From positions 663,906 to 727,905 of the forward strand of contig NZ_CP115149.1 in NCBI RefSeq assembly GCF_027594505.1: a DNA stretch of 64,000 nt, given 5' to 3'. Below the pieces are notes generated by a model. It had not been told where the DNA came from, did no database searches, and saw only the letters and a program-made list of their open reading frames with translations. Position numbers and translations under genes: made by a program. Source of the DNA: Tepidiforma flava (GTDB lineage Bacteria > Chloroflexota > Dehalococcoidia > Tepidiformales > Tepidiformaceae). Shown piece by piece: positions 9,043 through 17,798 of this stretch (positions are counted from its first letter, which is position 1; every line of letters starts with the position of its first letter).

Positions 9043-10137
9043 ATGCTTCGAACCAAGAGGGGAGGGAAGTGGGCGCTCATCTTCGGCGCGCTCGTTTCTC
9101 TCATCGCCGTCGTTGCCGTGGCGTGCGGCGGCGACGATGACGACGCCGCGACGCCGACCGCAGCCGGCGGCAGCGGGACGACGCCGGCGGCGACGCCGAC
9201 GAAGGCGGCAGCCGACAAGCTGAAGGACTGGTACGCGAGCCTGAGCGGGGAGGTCCGCGTGGACGGTTCCTCGACGGTGTTCCCGATTTCCCAGGCGGTC
9301 GCTGAGGAATTCAGCAAGGTCGCCCGCGGTGTCCGCGCGAACGTGGCGCTCTCCGGCACGGGCGGCGGTTTCGAGAAGTTCTGCCGCAAGGAGATCCAGG
9401 TCTCCGACGCGTCCCGGCCGATCAGCCAGAAGGAGAAGGACGCCTGCGCGGCGAACGGCATCGCGGAATCGGACCTGGTGGAGATCCAGGTGGCGATCGA
9501 CGCGCTCACCGTGGTGGTGAACCCGCAGAACACGTGGGCGACGTGCATGACGCCGGCGCAGCTGCAGAAGGCGTTCCAGGCTGACCAGGGCGGCACGCCG
9601 ATCAAGTGGAGCGACCTGGACCCGAAGTGGCCGAACGAGACCATCCAGTTCTTCTTCCCGGGCTCGGACTCCGGCACGTTCGACTACTTCAAGGAGGCGA
9701 TCAAGCTCCGGGGCGAGAAGAACAACGAGCCGGCCCACCGCGCGACGGGGCCGAACGCGACGGCATCGGAAGATGACAACGTCCTCGTCCGCGGCGTCGA
9801 GGGCAACAAGAACGCCCTCGGGTACTTCGGCTTCGCCTACTACCTGAACGAGGGCAGGAAGCTGAAGGCGGTGGCGATCGACGGCGGGAACGGCTGCGTC
9901 GAGCCGACCTTCGAGAATGCGCTGAGCGGGAAGTACAAGCCCCTGAGCCGCCCGCTCTTCATCTACACGACGAAGCAGCTCCTGACGGAGCGGAAGGACG
10001 TCCTCGGCTTCGTGAAGTTCTACGTGGACAACATGGAGGAGCTCGCTGCCGACGTCGGGTACGTGAGCCTGCCGAAGGACCTGCTGGCGAAGCAGCAGGA
10101 GAAGGTGGACCCATTCCTCCCGGCGGAACTGAAGTAG
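9043..10137 (+). CDS. pstS: Phosphate-binding lipoprotein PstS
   Basis: A 364-residue substrate-binding protein. A lipoprotein signal (basic MLRTKRGGK, hydrophobic core, lipobox VAVAC with Cys28) is followed by a Gly/Asp/Thr/Ala-rich linker of about 30 residues. The mature domain has the phosphate-binding DGSSTVFPIS, the ALSGTGGGF loop, IQVSDASRPIS and GSDSGTFDYF, all typical of PstS. It captures phosphate outside the membrane and delivers it to PstCA. GTG and ATG lie side by side; AGGGGAG at 9029-9035 is spaced 7 bases from the ATG at 9043, so I chose that start. It is the first gene of the pst operon. Confidence 0.95.
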   Translation: MLRTKRGGKWALIFGALVSLIAVVAVACGGDDDDAATPTAAGGSGTTPAATPTKAAADKLKDWYASLSGEVRVDGSSTVFPISQAVAEEFSKVARGVRANVALSGTGGGFEKFCRKEIQVSDASRPISQKEKDACAANGIAESDLVEIQVAIDALTVVVNPQNTWATCMTPAQLQKAFQADQGGTPIKWSDLDPKWPNETIQFFFPGSDSGTFDYFKEAIKLRGEKNNEPAHRATGPNATASEDDNVLVRGVEGNKNALGYFGFAYYLNEGRKLKAVAIDGGNGCVEPTFENALSGKYKPLSRPLFIYTTKQLLTERKDVLGFVKFYVDNMEELAADVGYVSLPKDLLAKQQEKVDPFLPAELK

Positions 10138-10172
10138 TGACGTCCATGCCCGGCCGCGCTGCAGCCGGGTGC

Positions 10173-10202
10173 GCGGCAGGGGCCCGGATGGGCCCCTGCC
10201 GC
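10173..10202 (+). terminator. Perfect 13-bp hairpin between pstS and pstC
   Basis: GCGGCAGGGGCCC at 10173-10185 pairs perfectly with 10190-10202 across a four-base loop, and no run of T follows. Its place just after pstS suggests a partial terminator or 3'-end stabiliser that lets the binding protein be made in excess over the permease, as is common in pst operons. The role is inferred. Confidence 0.6.
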
Positions 10203-10290
10203 AACGTCTTTACGGGGAAGACGAGACGGGGTTCGTCGGCGAAGATGACGCAGGCGCCGGCGCCGTCCGGCATCGACTGAGGCGAGGAAG

Positions 10291-11259
10291 ATGCAGGAAA
10301 GTTTGCCGATTACGGGAGCGAGCGCGCAGCTGCGGGGTGCTGAGCTCGAGCGCGCGATGCGCAAGCGCTGGAGCAAAGCGCCCTTCGAACGGCTGATCGT
10401 CCTGTCCCTCTGGCTGTGCGGCACGGTCTCGATGATTACGACCGTCCTGATCGTGCTGACGCTGGCGGAGGAGACGCGGGCCTTCTTCATGGAGGTTCCG
10501 CTCCGGGACTTCATCTTCGACACGAAGTGGACACCGCAGTTCGAACCTGCCCACTTCGGCGTCTGGCCGCTGGTCTTCGGCACGCTGAACGTGCTGTTCT
10601 GGTCGATGGTGCTGGCGCTGCCGCTCGGCCTGGCGGCGGCCATCTACCTGAGCGAGTATGCGCACCCGAACACGCGGCGCATCCTGAAGCCGGTGCTGGA
10701 GGCGCTGGCCGGCGTGCCGACGGTGGTGTACGCGTTCTTCGCGCTGACGGTCGTGACGCAGGACATCCTGCGGCCGCTGCTGGGCCAGGACCGGGTGCCG
10801 ATTTTCAACGCGCTGAGCGCGAGCATCGTGATGGCGGTCATGATTTTGCCGACCATCGCCTCAGTTTCGGAGGACGCGATGTCGAACGTGCCGCGCGAGC
10901 TGCGGGAGGGAGCGTACGGGCTCGGGGCGACGCGGCTGGAGGTCGCGTTCCGGGTGGTGTTCCCGGCGGCGCTCGGCGGGATCATCGCGGCCGTGCTCCT
11001 GGCGGTGGCGCGCGTCATCGGCGAGACGATGATCGTGGCGGTGGCGGCGGGCTCGACGCCGCAGATCACGCTGAACCCGCTGAACAGCGTGCAGACCATG
11101 ACGGGCTACATGCTCGCGATCGGCCTGGGCGACTCGGCGCGCGGCACGGTGGACTACACCTCGATCTTCGCGGTGGGTTCGACGCTGTTCATCTTCACCT
11201 TCTGCGCGAACGTCGCGGCGAACATCATCGTGAAGAAGTTCAAGGAGCAGTACGAATGA
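10291..11259 (+). CDS. pstC: Phosphate ABC transporter permease PstC
   Basis: A 322-residue membrane protein with about six transmembrane helices. It has a cytoplasmic N-terminus, a first helix at residues 35-60, a periplasmic loop (FIFDTKWTPQFEPAHFGVWP) and the permease core GTLNVLFWSMVLALPLGLAAAIYLSEY. The EAA loop reads SNVPRELREGAYGLGATRLEV, ahead of GGIIAAVLLAVARVIGET, which is diagnostic for PstC/PstA. It forms half of the channel for phosphate import. It follows pstS after a hairpin, and its stop overlaps the pstA start (ATGA at 11256). Confidence 0.93.
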   Translation: MQESLPITGASAQLRGAELERAMRKRWSKAPFERLIVLSLWLCGTVSMITTVLIVLTLAEETRAFFMEVPLRDFIFDTKWTPQFEPAHFGVWPLVFGTLNVLFWSMVLALPLGLAAAIYLSEYAHPNTRRILKPVLEALAGVPTVVYAFFALTVVTQDILRPLLGQDRVPIFNALSASIVMAVMILPTIASVSEDAMSNVPRELREGAYGLGATRLEVAFRVVFPAALGGIIAAVLLAVARVIGETMIVAVAAGSTPQITLNPLNSVQTMTGYMLAIGLGDSARGTVDYTSIFAVGSTLFIFTFCANVAANIIVKKFKEQYE

Positions 11260-12179
11260 GCGCGGCGAGCGAGACGGGGACGCCGTTCACCCTGAAGGCG
11301 ACGGGGCACGTGGCGCGGCGGCAGCGGCTGTCGCGCATGTCGCGCTGGGTGCTCTTTTCGGCCACGATGCTGGCGGTGTTCGTGCTGGTGTACCTGATGC
11401 AGGACGTCGTGCGGCTGGGGTGGGAGCGGCTGAGCTGGGATTTTCTGACGTCGTACCCGTCGCGGCGGCCGCTGGACGCGGGGCTGCGGTCGTCGCTGCT
11501 GGGATGGCTGTGGCTGATGGGGGCGGTCATCGTAATGGCGGTGCCGCTGGCGATCGGGTCGGCGCTGTTCATCGAGGAGTTCGCGCCGCGGAACTGGTTC
11601 ACGGAGCTGGTGCGGCTGAACATTTCGAACCTGGCCGGCGTGCCGAGCATCATCTACGGCATCCTCGGGCTGGCGGTCTTCGTGCGGGGGTTCGACCTCT
11701 GGGGCATCACGCTGTTCCCGAGCCTGGGGCCGACCATCCTCGCGGGCGCGCTGACGCTGACGCTCATGATCCTGCCGATGACGATCATCGCCTCGGTGGA
11801 GGCGATTCGGCAGGTGCCGCCGAGCATCCGGGACGGGTCGCTGGCGCTGGGGGCGACCCAGTGGCAGACGGTGTGGCATCACATCCTGCCGGGCGCGATC
11901 CCGGGCATCATGACGGGCGTGATCCTGGCGATTGCGCGCGCGGCCGGCGAGACGGCGGCGCTCATCATGATTGGGGCCTTCGCGTTCATCGCCTTCGACA
12001 ACACGAGCCTGATGCAGAGCTTCACGACGGTGCCGATCCAGATTTACAACTGGACGACGCTGCCGCAGGAAGGCTTCAGGGTTAACGCGGCGGCGGGCAT
12101 CATCGTGCTCATGACGCTGGTGGTGGGCCTCAACCTCATCGCGGTGGTCATCCGCGAGAAGTTCCGGCGGTCCTGGTAG
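11256..12179 (+). CDS. pstA: Phosphate ABC transporter permease PstA
   Basis: A 307-residue permease. A helix near residues 32-52 is followed by the permease core (GWLWLMGAVIVMAVPLAIGSALFIEEFAP), AGVPSIIYGILGLAVFVRG and the EAA loop PPSIRDGSLALGATQWQTVWHHILP, then a GIMTGVILAIARAAGETAAL helix that matches PstA. It pairs with PstC to make the phosphate channel driven by PstB. The start was chosen from the ATGA overlap with pstC. The gene is followed after 27 bases by pstB. Confidence 0.93.
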   Translation: MSAASETGTPFTLKATGHVARRQRLSRMSRWVLFSATMLAVFVLVYLMQDVVRLGWERLSWDFLTSYPSRRPLDAGLRSSLLGWLWLMGAVIVMAVPLAIGSALFIEEFAPRNWFTELVRLNISNLAGVPSIIYGILGLAVFVRGFDLWGITLFPSLGPTILAGALTLTLMILPMTIIASVEAIRQVPPSIRDGSLALGATQWQTVWHHILPGAIPGIMTGVILAIARAAGETAALIMIGAFAFIAFDNTSLMQSFTTVPIQIYNWTTLPQEGFRVNAAAGIIVLMTLVVGLNLIAVVIREKFRRSW

Positions 12180-12206
12180 GCCGCGGGGGAAGGAGTCTTT
12201 TCGAAC

Positions 12207-13082
12207 ATGAGCAACAGCGTGGACCTCCGGCCGGCATCGACTGGGCAGCGGGCTGCGGAAGGGACGCTCGAGCGGCCGATGGCGCAGGCGCAGCCCGGCG
12301 CCATCGTCGAGCCCGAGGGCGAAATCGCCATCACGATCGAGAACCTGAGCCTCTGGTACGGGCCGAAGCAGGCGCTCACGAACGTTTCCATGAAGATCCC
12401 GGCGCGGAAGGTGACGGCGCTCATCGGGCCCTCCGGCTGCGGGAAAAGCACCCTGCTGCGCTGCATCAACCGGATGAACGACCTGATCCCGACGGTCCGC
12501 ATCCAGGGCAGCCTGTACTACCACGGGGTGAACCTGTACGGGCCTGACATCGACCCCGTCGAGGTGCGGCGCCGCATCGGAATGGTCTTCCAGAAGCCGA
12601 ACCCCTTCCCGAAGTCGATTTACGACAACGTCGCCTTCGGCGCGCGGGTGAACGGCTTCAAGGGGAACCTGGACCAGCTGGTGGAGCAGTCGCTGCGGCG
12701 GGCTGCGCTCTGGGAAGAAGTGAAGGACAACCTGAAGAAGAGCGGGCTGGCGCTTTCGGGCGGGCAGCAGCAGCGGCTCTGCATCGCGCGGGCGATTGCG
12801 AACCAGCCCGACGTCATCCTGATGGACGAGCCGTGCTCGGCGCTGGACCCGATCGCGACGCTGAAGATCGAGGACCTGATGCGGGAGCTCGTGAAGGACT
12901 ACACCATCATCATCGTGACGCACAACATGCAGCAGGCGGCCCGCGTCTCGGACTACACCGCATTCATGCTCACCGACGAGCAGGTGACGGGGCAGCTGGT
13001 AGAATACGGGCCCACTGAGGAACTCTTTACGACGCCGAAGGACCGGCGGACCGAGGACTACATCAGCGGCCGCTTCGGCTAA
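12207..13082 (+). CDS. pstB: Phosphate ABC transporter ATPase PstB
   Basis: A 291-residue ATPase with Walker [10 protein letters not shown] at about 74-82, the Q-loop [10 protein letters not shown], the signature LSGGQQQR, Walker [14 protein letters not shown] and the switch His in IVTHNMQQA. The [15 protein letters not shown] stretch is characteristic of PstB. It hydrolyses ATP to drive phosphate import. An N-terminal extension of about 35 residues precedes the normal domain start ([11 protein letters not shown]), and an in-frame ATG at codon 25 is a possible alternative start. It is the fourth gene of the pst operon, before phoU. Confidence 0.95.
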   Translation: MSNSVDLRPASTGQRAAEGTLERPMAQAQPGAIVEPEGEIAITIENLSLWYGPKQALTNVSMKIPARKVTALIGPSGCGKSTLLRCINRMNDLIPTVRIQGSLYYHGVNLYGPDIDPVEVRRRIGMVFQKPNPFPKSIYDNVAFGARVNGFKGNLDQLVEQSLRRAALWEEVKDNLKKSGLALSGGQQQRLCIARAIANQPDVILMDEPCSALDPIATLKIEDLMRELVKDYTIIIVTHNMQQAARVSDYTAFMLTDEQVTGQLVEYGPTEELFTTPKDRRTEDYISGRFG

Positions 13083-13105
13083 GGCGTCAGCAAGGGGGCG
13101 CGGGG

Positions 13106-13771
13106 ATGACACGGGACCTGTTCAACGCGGAGCTGCGCCAGCTGCAGGACGACGTGCTGACGCTCGGCTCGATGGCGGAGAAGGCGATCCTCGACGCCCT
13201 CGAATCGATGCGCGACGGCGATGTGGAGTGGTCCCGGCGGATCATCGAGGACGACCAGCGGATCAACAAGAAGCGGTTCGAAATCGAGGACCGGGCGATT
13301 TTCGTCATCGCCTCGCAGCAGCCGATGGCGACGGACCTCCGTGCGCTGGCGAGCATCCTGTACATCATCACGGACCTGGAGCGGATCGCCGACCACGCGG
13401 AGGGCATCGCCCGGATCAACACGATGATGGAGCCGGAGCCGCTGCCGCGGCGGCTGGGCTACATCCCGGCGATGGCCGACCGGGCCGTTGCGATGCTGCG
13501 CGATTCGCTAAAGGCGTACATCGAGATGGACGTCGACGCCGCCGTGCAGATTTGCAACGCCGACGATGAGGTCGACCGGCTGCAGGACAGCGTGTACGAG
13601 GACTGCATCCAGCAGATGGTGGCGAACCCGGCGACCATCCAGCGGAACACCTACCTGCTCTGGACGGCGCACAACATCGAACGGATCGCGGACCGGTGCA
13701 CGAACATCTGCGAGCGGGTGGTGTACACGGTCACCGGGCACATGGACGAGCTGAACGTCTCACGCTACTGA
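13106..13771 (+). CDS. phoU: Phosphate uptake regulator PhoU
   Basis: A 221-residue all-helical protein made of two PhoU three-helix repeats. The first runs from FNAELRQLQDDVLTLGSMAEKAI through DDQRINKKRFEIEDRA, and the second from YIEMDVDAAVQICNADDEVDRLQ through NIERIADRCTNICERVVY. Metal-binding acidic motifs (ERIADHAEGI and ERIADRCTNI) close each repeat. PhoU links PstB activity to PhoR, keeping the regulon off when phosphate is plentiful. It starts 23 bases after pstB, behind a purine-rich ribosome-binding site. It completes the set with phoR and phoB, so the whole signalling loop is within 8 kb. Confidence 0.93.
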   Translation: MTRDLFNAELRQLQDDVLTLGSMAEKAILDALESMRDGDVEWSRRIIEDDQRINKKRFEIEDRAIFVIASQQPMATDLRALASILYIITDLERIADHAEGIARINTMMEPEPLPRRLGYIPAMADRAVAMLRDSLKAYIEMDVDAAVQICNADDEVDRLQDSVYEDCIQQMVANPATIQRNTYLLWTAHNIERIADRCTNICERVVYTVTGHMDELNVSRY

Positions 13772-13773
13772 CG

Positions 13774-13810
13774 AGCCCGGGACGTGAATGGCGCCAAGCG
13801 GCCCCGGGCT
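13774..13810 (+). terminator. Hairpin after phoU
   Basis: AGCCCGGG at 13774-13781 can pair with CCCGGGCT at 13803-13810 across a 21-base loop, just after the phoU stop and before the tRNA gene. No T-run follows. A terminator for the pst operon is plausible but not certain. Confidence 0.35.
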
Positions 13811-13831
13811 GATAGGATGAAGGCGCGCCAT

Positions 13832-13908
13832 GGCGGGCGTAGCGTAGTGGTTAACGCGTCTGATTGTGGCTCAGAAGATCGTGGGTTCGAATCCCACCGC
13901 TCGCCCCA
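13832..13908 (+). tRNA. tRNA-His (GTG anticodon)
   Basis: A full cloverleaf can be drawn. The acceptor stem is GCGGGCG (13833-13839) with CGCTCGC (13898-13904), with one G-T pair. The D stem is GCGT/ACGC, the anticodon stem is TCTGA/TCAGA around TTGTGGC with anticodon GTG at 13866-13868, and the T arm is GTGGG-TTCGAAT-CCCAC. A G at 13832 can pair with C73 at 13905, as tRNA-His requires at position -1, and CCA is encoded at 13906-13908. It sits alone between phoU and a methyltransferase gene. Confidence 0.95.
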
Positions 13909-13962
13909 TCGTTTTCCCCCTTCCCGCTTCCATCTCCAGCCTCAACACCGGGCAGGGCTCCC

Positions 13963-14829
13963 GTGACGGGCGCTGAGCGGTTGCTGCGGCCGCCGCTCGA
14001 GGACGCGCTGGCGGCCTACCGCGCGCAGGTGCTGGCGAACCGCGCGTACATCGACGCCCTCGAAGGCGAGCGGCCGCCGGGCCACGATTACTGGGCATCG
14101 CGCGCGCCGAGCTTCCGGCCGGGCCGGGCGCCGCTCCCGGAGCTGGGGCTGCTGCTCGAGCTTGCCGAACCCGGCGATACGTGGCTGGACATCGGCGCGG
14201 GCGGCGGCCGGTTCGCGGTGCCGCTGGCAGAGCGGGTTGCCCGGGTGGTCGCCATCGAACCGTCGCCGTCGATGCGGGCGCAGCTGGCGGAGGCGGCACG
14301 GGAGGCAGGCCGGGACAACATCGAGATCGTCGAGCTGACGTGGCCGCCGGCCGACGGCGCCGCGGCGCCGGAGGGCGACGTTTCGCTGGCGGCGAACGTG
14401 CTGTACGCGATCGACGACGTCGGCGCCTTCATCGCGGCGATGGAGCGGCAGACGCGGCGGACCTGCGCCGTCGTAGCGTTCGACCGGGCGCCGAATACGC
14501 CGCTGCCCGGGCTGTGGCGGGAGCTCTGGGGCAGCGAGTTCCGGGAACTCCCCGCGCTGCGGGAGATCGTCGCGGTGCTGCTGGCGATGGGGCGGCGGGT
14601 GCGGGTCGAGCCGCTGCCGCCCGTGCCGCTCGAGCCGCGGCCGGCCGGCGACATCGCGAACGACTACGCGTGGATGTACCACGTGCGGCCGGGGATTCCC
14701 GGCTACGAAGCGAAGCTGGAGCGGTTCCGCGAACTGGTCGCGAAGCATTGCGGCGCGGGCGGCGGGCTCGCCGTTCCGCCGGTGGTGCGGCGGTACTCGT
14801 CGGTCATTTCGTGGCCGGTGGAGCGCTGA
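13963..14829 (+). CDS. Class I SAM-dependent methyltransferase
   Basis: A 288-residue protein. A helical N-terminal region of about 60 residues precedes a Rossmann methyltransferase domain with motif I WLDIGAGGGRFAVPLA, the acidic end of strand 2 in VVAIEPSPSMR, and a motif IV region (GDVSLAANVLYAIDDV). The C-terminal third is variable. The substrate is not known. The GTG at 13963 is the best start because it lies beyond the tRNA gene; the frame is open further upstream but would run through the tRNA. It ends before a strong hairpin at 14870. Confidence 0.72.
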   Translation: MTGAERLLRPPLEDALAAYRAQVLANRAYIDALEGERPPGHDYWASRAPSFRPGRAPLPELGLLLELAEPGDTWLDIGAGGGRFAVPLAERVARVVAIEPSPSMRAQLAEAAREAGRDNIEIVELTWPPADGAAAPEGDVSLAANVLYAIDDVGAFIAAMERQTRRTCAVVAFDRAPNTPLPGLWRELWGSEFRELPALREIVAVLLAMGRRVRVEPLPPVPLEPRPAGDIANDYAWMYHVRPGIPGYEAKLERFRELVAKHCGAGGGLAVPPVVRRYSSVISWPVER

Positions 14830-14869
14830 CGGGCACCCCCGGGGCGGCGGGCGGCTCATGGAAAGCACC

Positions 14870-14902
14870 GGGGCCGCAGCCTCTCCCACTGGCTGCGGCC
14901 CC
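14870..14902. terminator. Bidirectional hairpin terminator candidate
   Basis: GGGGCCGCAGCC at 14870-14881 pairs perfectly with 14891-14902 across a nine-base loop. It lies between the convergent methyltransferase and the small secreted protein gene and could end transcription from both sides. No T-run is present. Confidence 0.6.
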
Positions 14903-14928
14903 TGCGGAGCTTCAGACGGCTGGCGTGG

Positions 14929-15228
14929 TCAGTTGGTGCCGTCTTTGGCGAGCTGGGGAAGGAAGCGGAAGTAGCGATCCTGGCCGCCACCGGGGTAGAA
15001 GCCGGATGCGACGGCGTAGTCGCCGCCCGTGGAGCGGCCGGTGAGCGGCTGGCCGATGGCGGCGCGAACTTCGTAGTCGCCGGCGGCGGAGCGGCCGCCG
15101 CCGGAGGTCGTGCGCCACCAGAGTTCGTAGCTGCCGCTGGAGACTTGCCCGAGGACGGCGGCAATGGTCGCCCCGCCGGCGAAGGCGGCAGCAGCGAGCG
15201 CGACGGCGCGGCGGGTTCGGCGGCTCAT
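14929..15228 (-). CDS. Small secreted protein, unknown
   Basis: A 99-residue protein with a signal peptide (MSRRTRRAVALAAAAFAGGATIAAVLG) and a mature part of about 70 residues rich in Gly and Ser (SGSYELWWRTTSGGG, GDYEVRAAIGQPLTG, GDYAVASGFYPGG). The two GDYEVRAAIGQ / GDYAVASGFYPGG stretches look like an internal repeat of the kind seen after lamin-tail or autotransporter-like segments in secreted Chloroflexota proteins. The start overlaps the stop of the larger secreted protein upstream (ATGA), so the two are a coupled pair, probably exported by Sec. Function is unknown. Confidence 0.7.
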   Translation of the reverse strand: MSRRTRRAVALAAAAFAGGATIAAVLGQVSSGSYELWWRTTSGGGRSAAGDYEVRAAIGQPLTGRSTGGDYAVASGFYPGGGQDRYFRFLPQLAKDGTN

Positions 15229-16268
15229 TTCGTGATGACCAGGACGTTGAACGTCGCACCCGGCGGAAAGTCCGCCCCGTTGATGCTGCGGATCGTCCAC
15301 TTGCCCGCTACGCCGGCGCAGGGTGCCGTCGAATCAAGCCGGTAATCAACCCTCACGGCGATCGGGTCGGTTGGCAGCGAGCCTAGGAATTGGGGCGTCA
15401 CGAAAACGAGCGCGTCAGGATTGTTATCGAGGAGGGGATGCGTCAGAACCGTGATTGCATCCGAACCGGTGCAGGTGTTCTTGCTCGTTCCGCTAGTGAC
15501 GACGTTGTGGACGAAGGCGATGTCGTCCGAGACCTTGAGGGCGCCGTCGAGCTCGAGGGCGACCGGGCCGACGAAGGCGCCCGCCGTGCCCTGGGTCGCA
15601 AAGCCGCGGACGCCGACCCCATTCGGTGCCGTCGCCTCGCCCTGGACGCCAGCGCCGCCGCCGGCGTTGACGCCAAGGACGGCGGGGTATTCGGCGGGGT
15701 CGGTCGTGGTGCGGTTGCCGGCGATGGCGATGCCCGTGCCGGCCTGGTTGACGGTGATGAGACCCGACGGGGTGGAGGGAGCGCCGGCCGTGTTGCCGCC
15801 GACTGCGAGCGGGACTTTGAGGCTGCCCGCGCTGGCGGCGAAGAGCGCGTAGGGGGCCGGGCTCACCGGCTGGCGGGGCGACAGGACCGTGAAGGCGCCC
15901 GTGGAGCTGCCGGGCCGGACCGCGATCTCCATCCAGCGGGCATCGCCCTGGAACACGGAGGCGCCGAAATCGAGGTCGACGGTGAAGAGGCCGTTGGTCA
16001 CCTGGACGTCGTCGCGGGTGACGGTCGCGCCGACCTGGGCGCCGCCGGTATCGGCGTCGTAGAGGATGAAGCGGAGGTCGTAGGCGCCGTTGGCCGGGCT
16101 GCCGCCGTCGGTGAGGCGGCCCTGGTAGGTGAAGTTGGTCGTGAGGGCGGTGGCGAATTCGACGCGGGAGCCGCCGGGGCCGTCATCGCCGAGGACGGTA
16201 GCGATGGGGACGAGGGCGGCTGCGCCGAGCAGGGCGGCTGCGGCGGCCAGGACGCGGTTCCGGCGCAC
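15225..16268 (-). CDS. Secreted YQGRL-type beta-rich protein
   Basis: A 347-residue secreted protein. A signal peptide (residues 1-27) is followed near residue 45 by FTYQGRLTDGGSPANG and YDLRFILYDADTGG, an N-terminal module often seen in secreted proteins of Chloroflexota and other environmental bacteria. A central Gly/Ala-rich region (GVNAGGGAGVQGEATAPNGVGVRG) has the short-turn pattern of beta-solenoid repeats such as those in tail-fibre-like proteins. The C-terminal part has two Cys that may form a disulfide. A GGAGG at 16274-16278 (complement) supports the GTG start. It is coupled to the small secreted protein downstream; a surface-structure role is inferred. Confidence 0.7.
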   Translation of the reverse strand: MRRNRVLAAAAALLGAAALVPIATVLGDDGPGGSRVEFATALTTNFTYQGRLTDGGSPANGAYDLRFILYDADTGGAQVGATVTRDDVQVTNGLFTVDLDFGASVFQGDARWMEIAVRPGSSTGAFTVLSPRQPVSPAPYALFAASAGSLKVPLAVGGNTAGAPSTPSGLITVNQAGTGIAIAGNRTTTDPAEYPAVLGVNAGGGAGVQGEATAPNGVGVRGFATQGTAGAFVGPVALELDGALKVSDDIAFVHNVVTSGTSKNTCTGSDAITVLTHPLLDNNPDALVFVTPQFLGSLPTDPIAVRVDYRLDSTAPCAGVAGKWTIRSINGADFPPGATFNVLVITK

Positions 16269-16412
16269 GGGAACCTCCTCGCGGTGAAATCCCGGGGATT
16301 ATAGATCATCCGATCAAGCAGGTGAGCAAACTGGGGGCAAACACCGTGTTAATGGACGGCGATTGACCGTTCCGGGGGCCGGGCGTACGTTCGGCCACGT
16401 GCGCACACCCGC

Positions 16413-17798
16413 GTGCCTCGAACCTCCGCAACGCAGGACTCTTCCGTGGCCGATGACGTGGCTGTCCGGGAGCTTTTCGATGATGCACGCGCGCTTGCGG
16501 CGAGCGGCGAGTGGGCGAAGCTCGTCGCGCTCGTAACCTCACTCCACCCTGCTGACCTGGCGGAACTGGTCCTCGAGCTCCCGGAGGAGGAGCGCGCCGC
16601 GCTGCTCGACCACCTGCCGACGGACATCGTGGCGGAGCTCTTCGAGTACGTCGAAGACGACGACCTGCGGGAGCTGATCAAGAGCGTCGGCGTCAAGGAC
16701 CTGCCGGCGGTGCTGGAGGAGGCGGAGGACGACGTCGCCGCCGACGTCATCCAGCAGCTGGAGCCGGAGGAGCAGGCGGAGACGCTGGCGCAGATGGACC
16801 GCGGCGAAGAGGTCGCGGAGCTGCTCCAGTACGGCGACGAATCGGCAGGCGGCATCATGTCGCGCGGGTTCGTCGCCCTGAACGAGAACATTTCGGTGCA
16901 GCAGGCGATCGACTACCTGCGCGTGCTGCGGCCACCCTCGGACCGGGCCTACTACCTGTACGTAGTCGACAACGACCGGGTGCTGCAGGGGGTCGTTTCG
17001 ATCCGCGACCTGCTGGTGTCATCGCCGAAGACGCTCCTGAAGGAGATCACCCAGCGGGACGTCCACGCCGTGACGACGGACGCGGACCAGGAGGAGGCGG
17101 CGCGCATCCTGCAGAAGTACAACCTGCTGGCCGTGCCGGTGGTGGATGCCGAGGGGCGGCTCGAAGGCGTGATGACGGCCGACGACCTCATCGACGTCCT
17201 GCAGGAAGAGGCGACCGAGGACATGTACCGGATGGTCGGCCTCGACGAGACAGAATCGGTGATGGCGCCGGTGATGAAGTCGGTGCGCCGGCGGGTGCCG
17301 TGGCTGCTGGTGAACCTCGCGACGGCGTTCCTGGCGGCGTTCGTCGTCGCGCCGTTCGAACATACGATTTCGCGCGCGGCAACGCTCGCCGTGTTCATGC
17401 CGATCATCGCGGGGCACGCAGGGAACACCGGGACGCAGGTCGTGACGCTCGTCGTGCGCGGGCTGGCCATCGGCGAGGTGCGGCTCGGGGACTGGCTGAC
17501 GGTCCTGCGGAAGGAGCTGGCATTCGGCATCATCCACGGCATCGTGGCGGGGGTGCCGACCGCCGTGCTGGGCCTGCTGCTCTCGTTCAACCCGTGGCTG
17601 GGCGCGGTGGTGTTCGGGGCGCTCGTTGCCGACGTGATCATCGCCGGGCTGCTCGGGGCGGTAATCCCGCTCGCGATCAAGCGGCTCGGCGGCGACCCGG
17701 CGGTGGCGGGCGCGATCTGGCTGACCACGTTCACCGATATCCTCGGGTTCCTCATCCTGCTCGGGACGGGCACGATCCTCATCGATCGCCTGTCGTAG
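16413..17798 (+). CDS. mgtE: Magnesium transporter MgtE
   Basis: A 461-residue MgtE. The cytoplasmic N domain (helical superhelix, LHPADLAELVLELPEEERAAL) runs to about residue 135. Two CBS domains follow, containing YYLYVVDNDRVLQGVVSIRDLL and LLAVPVVDAEGRLEGVMTADD. Five membrane helices from about residue 290 hold the pore motif PIIAGHAGNTGTQ. It forms a dimeric Mg2+ channel gated by Mg2+ binding to the cytoplasmic domains. The GTG at 16413 lacks a clear ribosome-binding site; a GTG at 16446 behind AGGA is an alternative. Its 3' end overlaps the convergent photolyase gene by 20 bases. I saw no Mg2+-sensing leader upstream. Confidence 0.95.
   Translation: MPRTSATQDSSVADDVAVRELFDDARALAASGEWAKLVALVTSLHPADLAELVLELPEEERAALLDHLPTDIVAELFEYVEDDDLRELIKSVGVKDLPAVLEEAEDDVAADVIQQLEPEEQAETLAQMDRGEEVAELLQYGDESAGGIMSRGFVALNENISVQQAIDYLRVLRPPSDRAYYLYVVDNDRVLQGVVSIRDLLVSSPKTLLKEITQRDVHAVTTDADQEEAARILQKYNLLAVPVVDAEGRLEGVMTADDLIDVLQEEATEDMYRMVGLDETESVMAPVMKSVRRRVPWLLVNLATAFLAAFVVAPFEHTISRAATLAVFMPIIAGHAGNTGTQVVTLVVRGLAIGEVRLGDWLTVLRKELAFGIIHGIVAGVPTAVLGLLLSFNPWLGAVVFGALVADVIIAGLLGAVIPLAIKRLGGDPAVAGAIWLTTFTDILGFLILLGTGTILIDRLS

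Noticed and set aside
15225..16268. Phage tail fibre or prophage remnant
   Set aside because: The Gly-rich repeats resemble tail proteins, but the protein has a signal peptide and no phage genes are near.
16269..16412. Magnesium-sensing leader (M-box type) before mgtE
   Set aside because: Only 144 bases are available between the divergent genes and no conserved helices were recognised.
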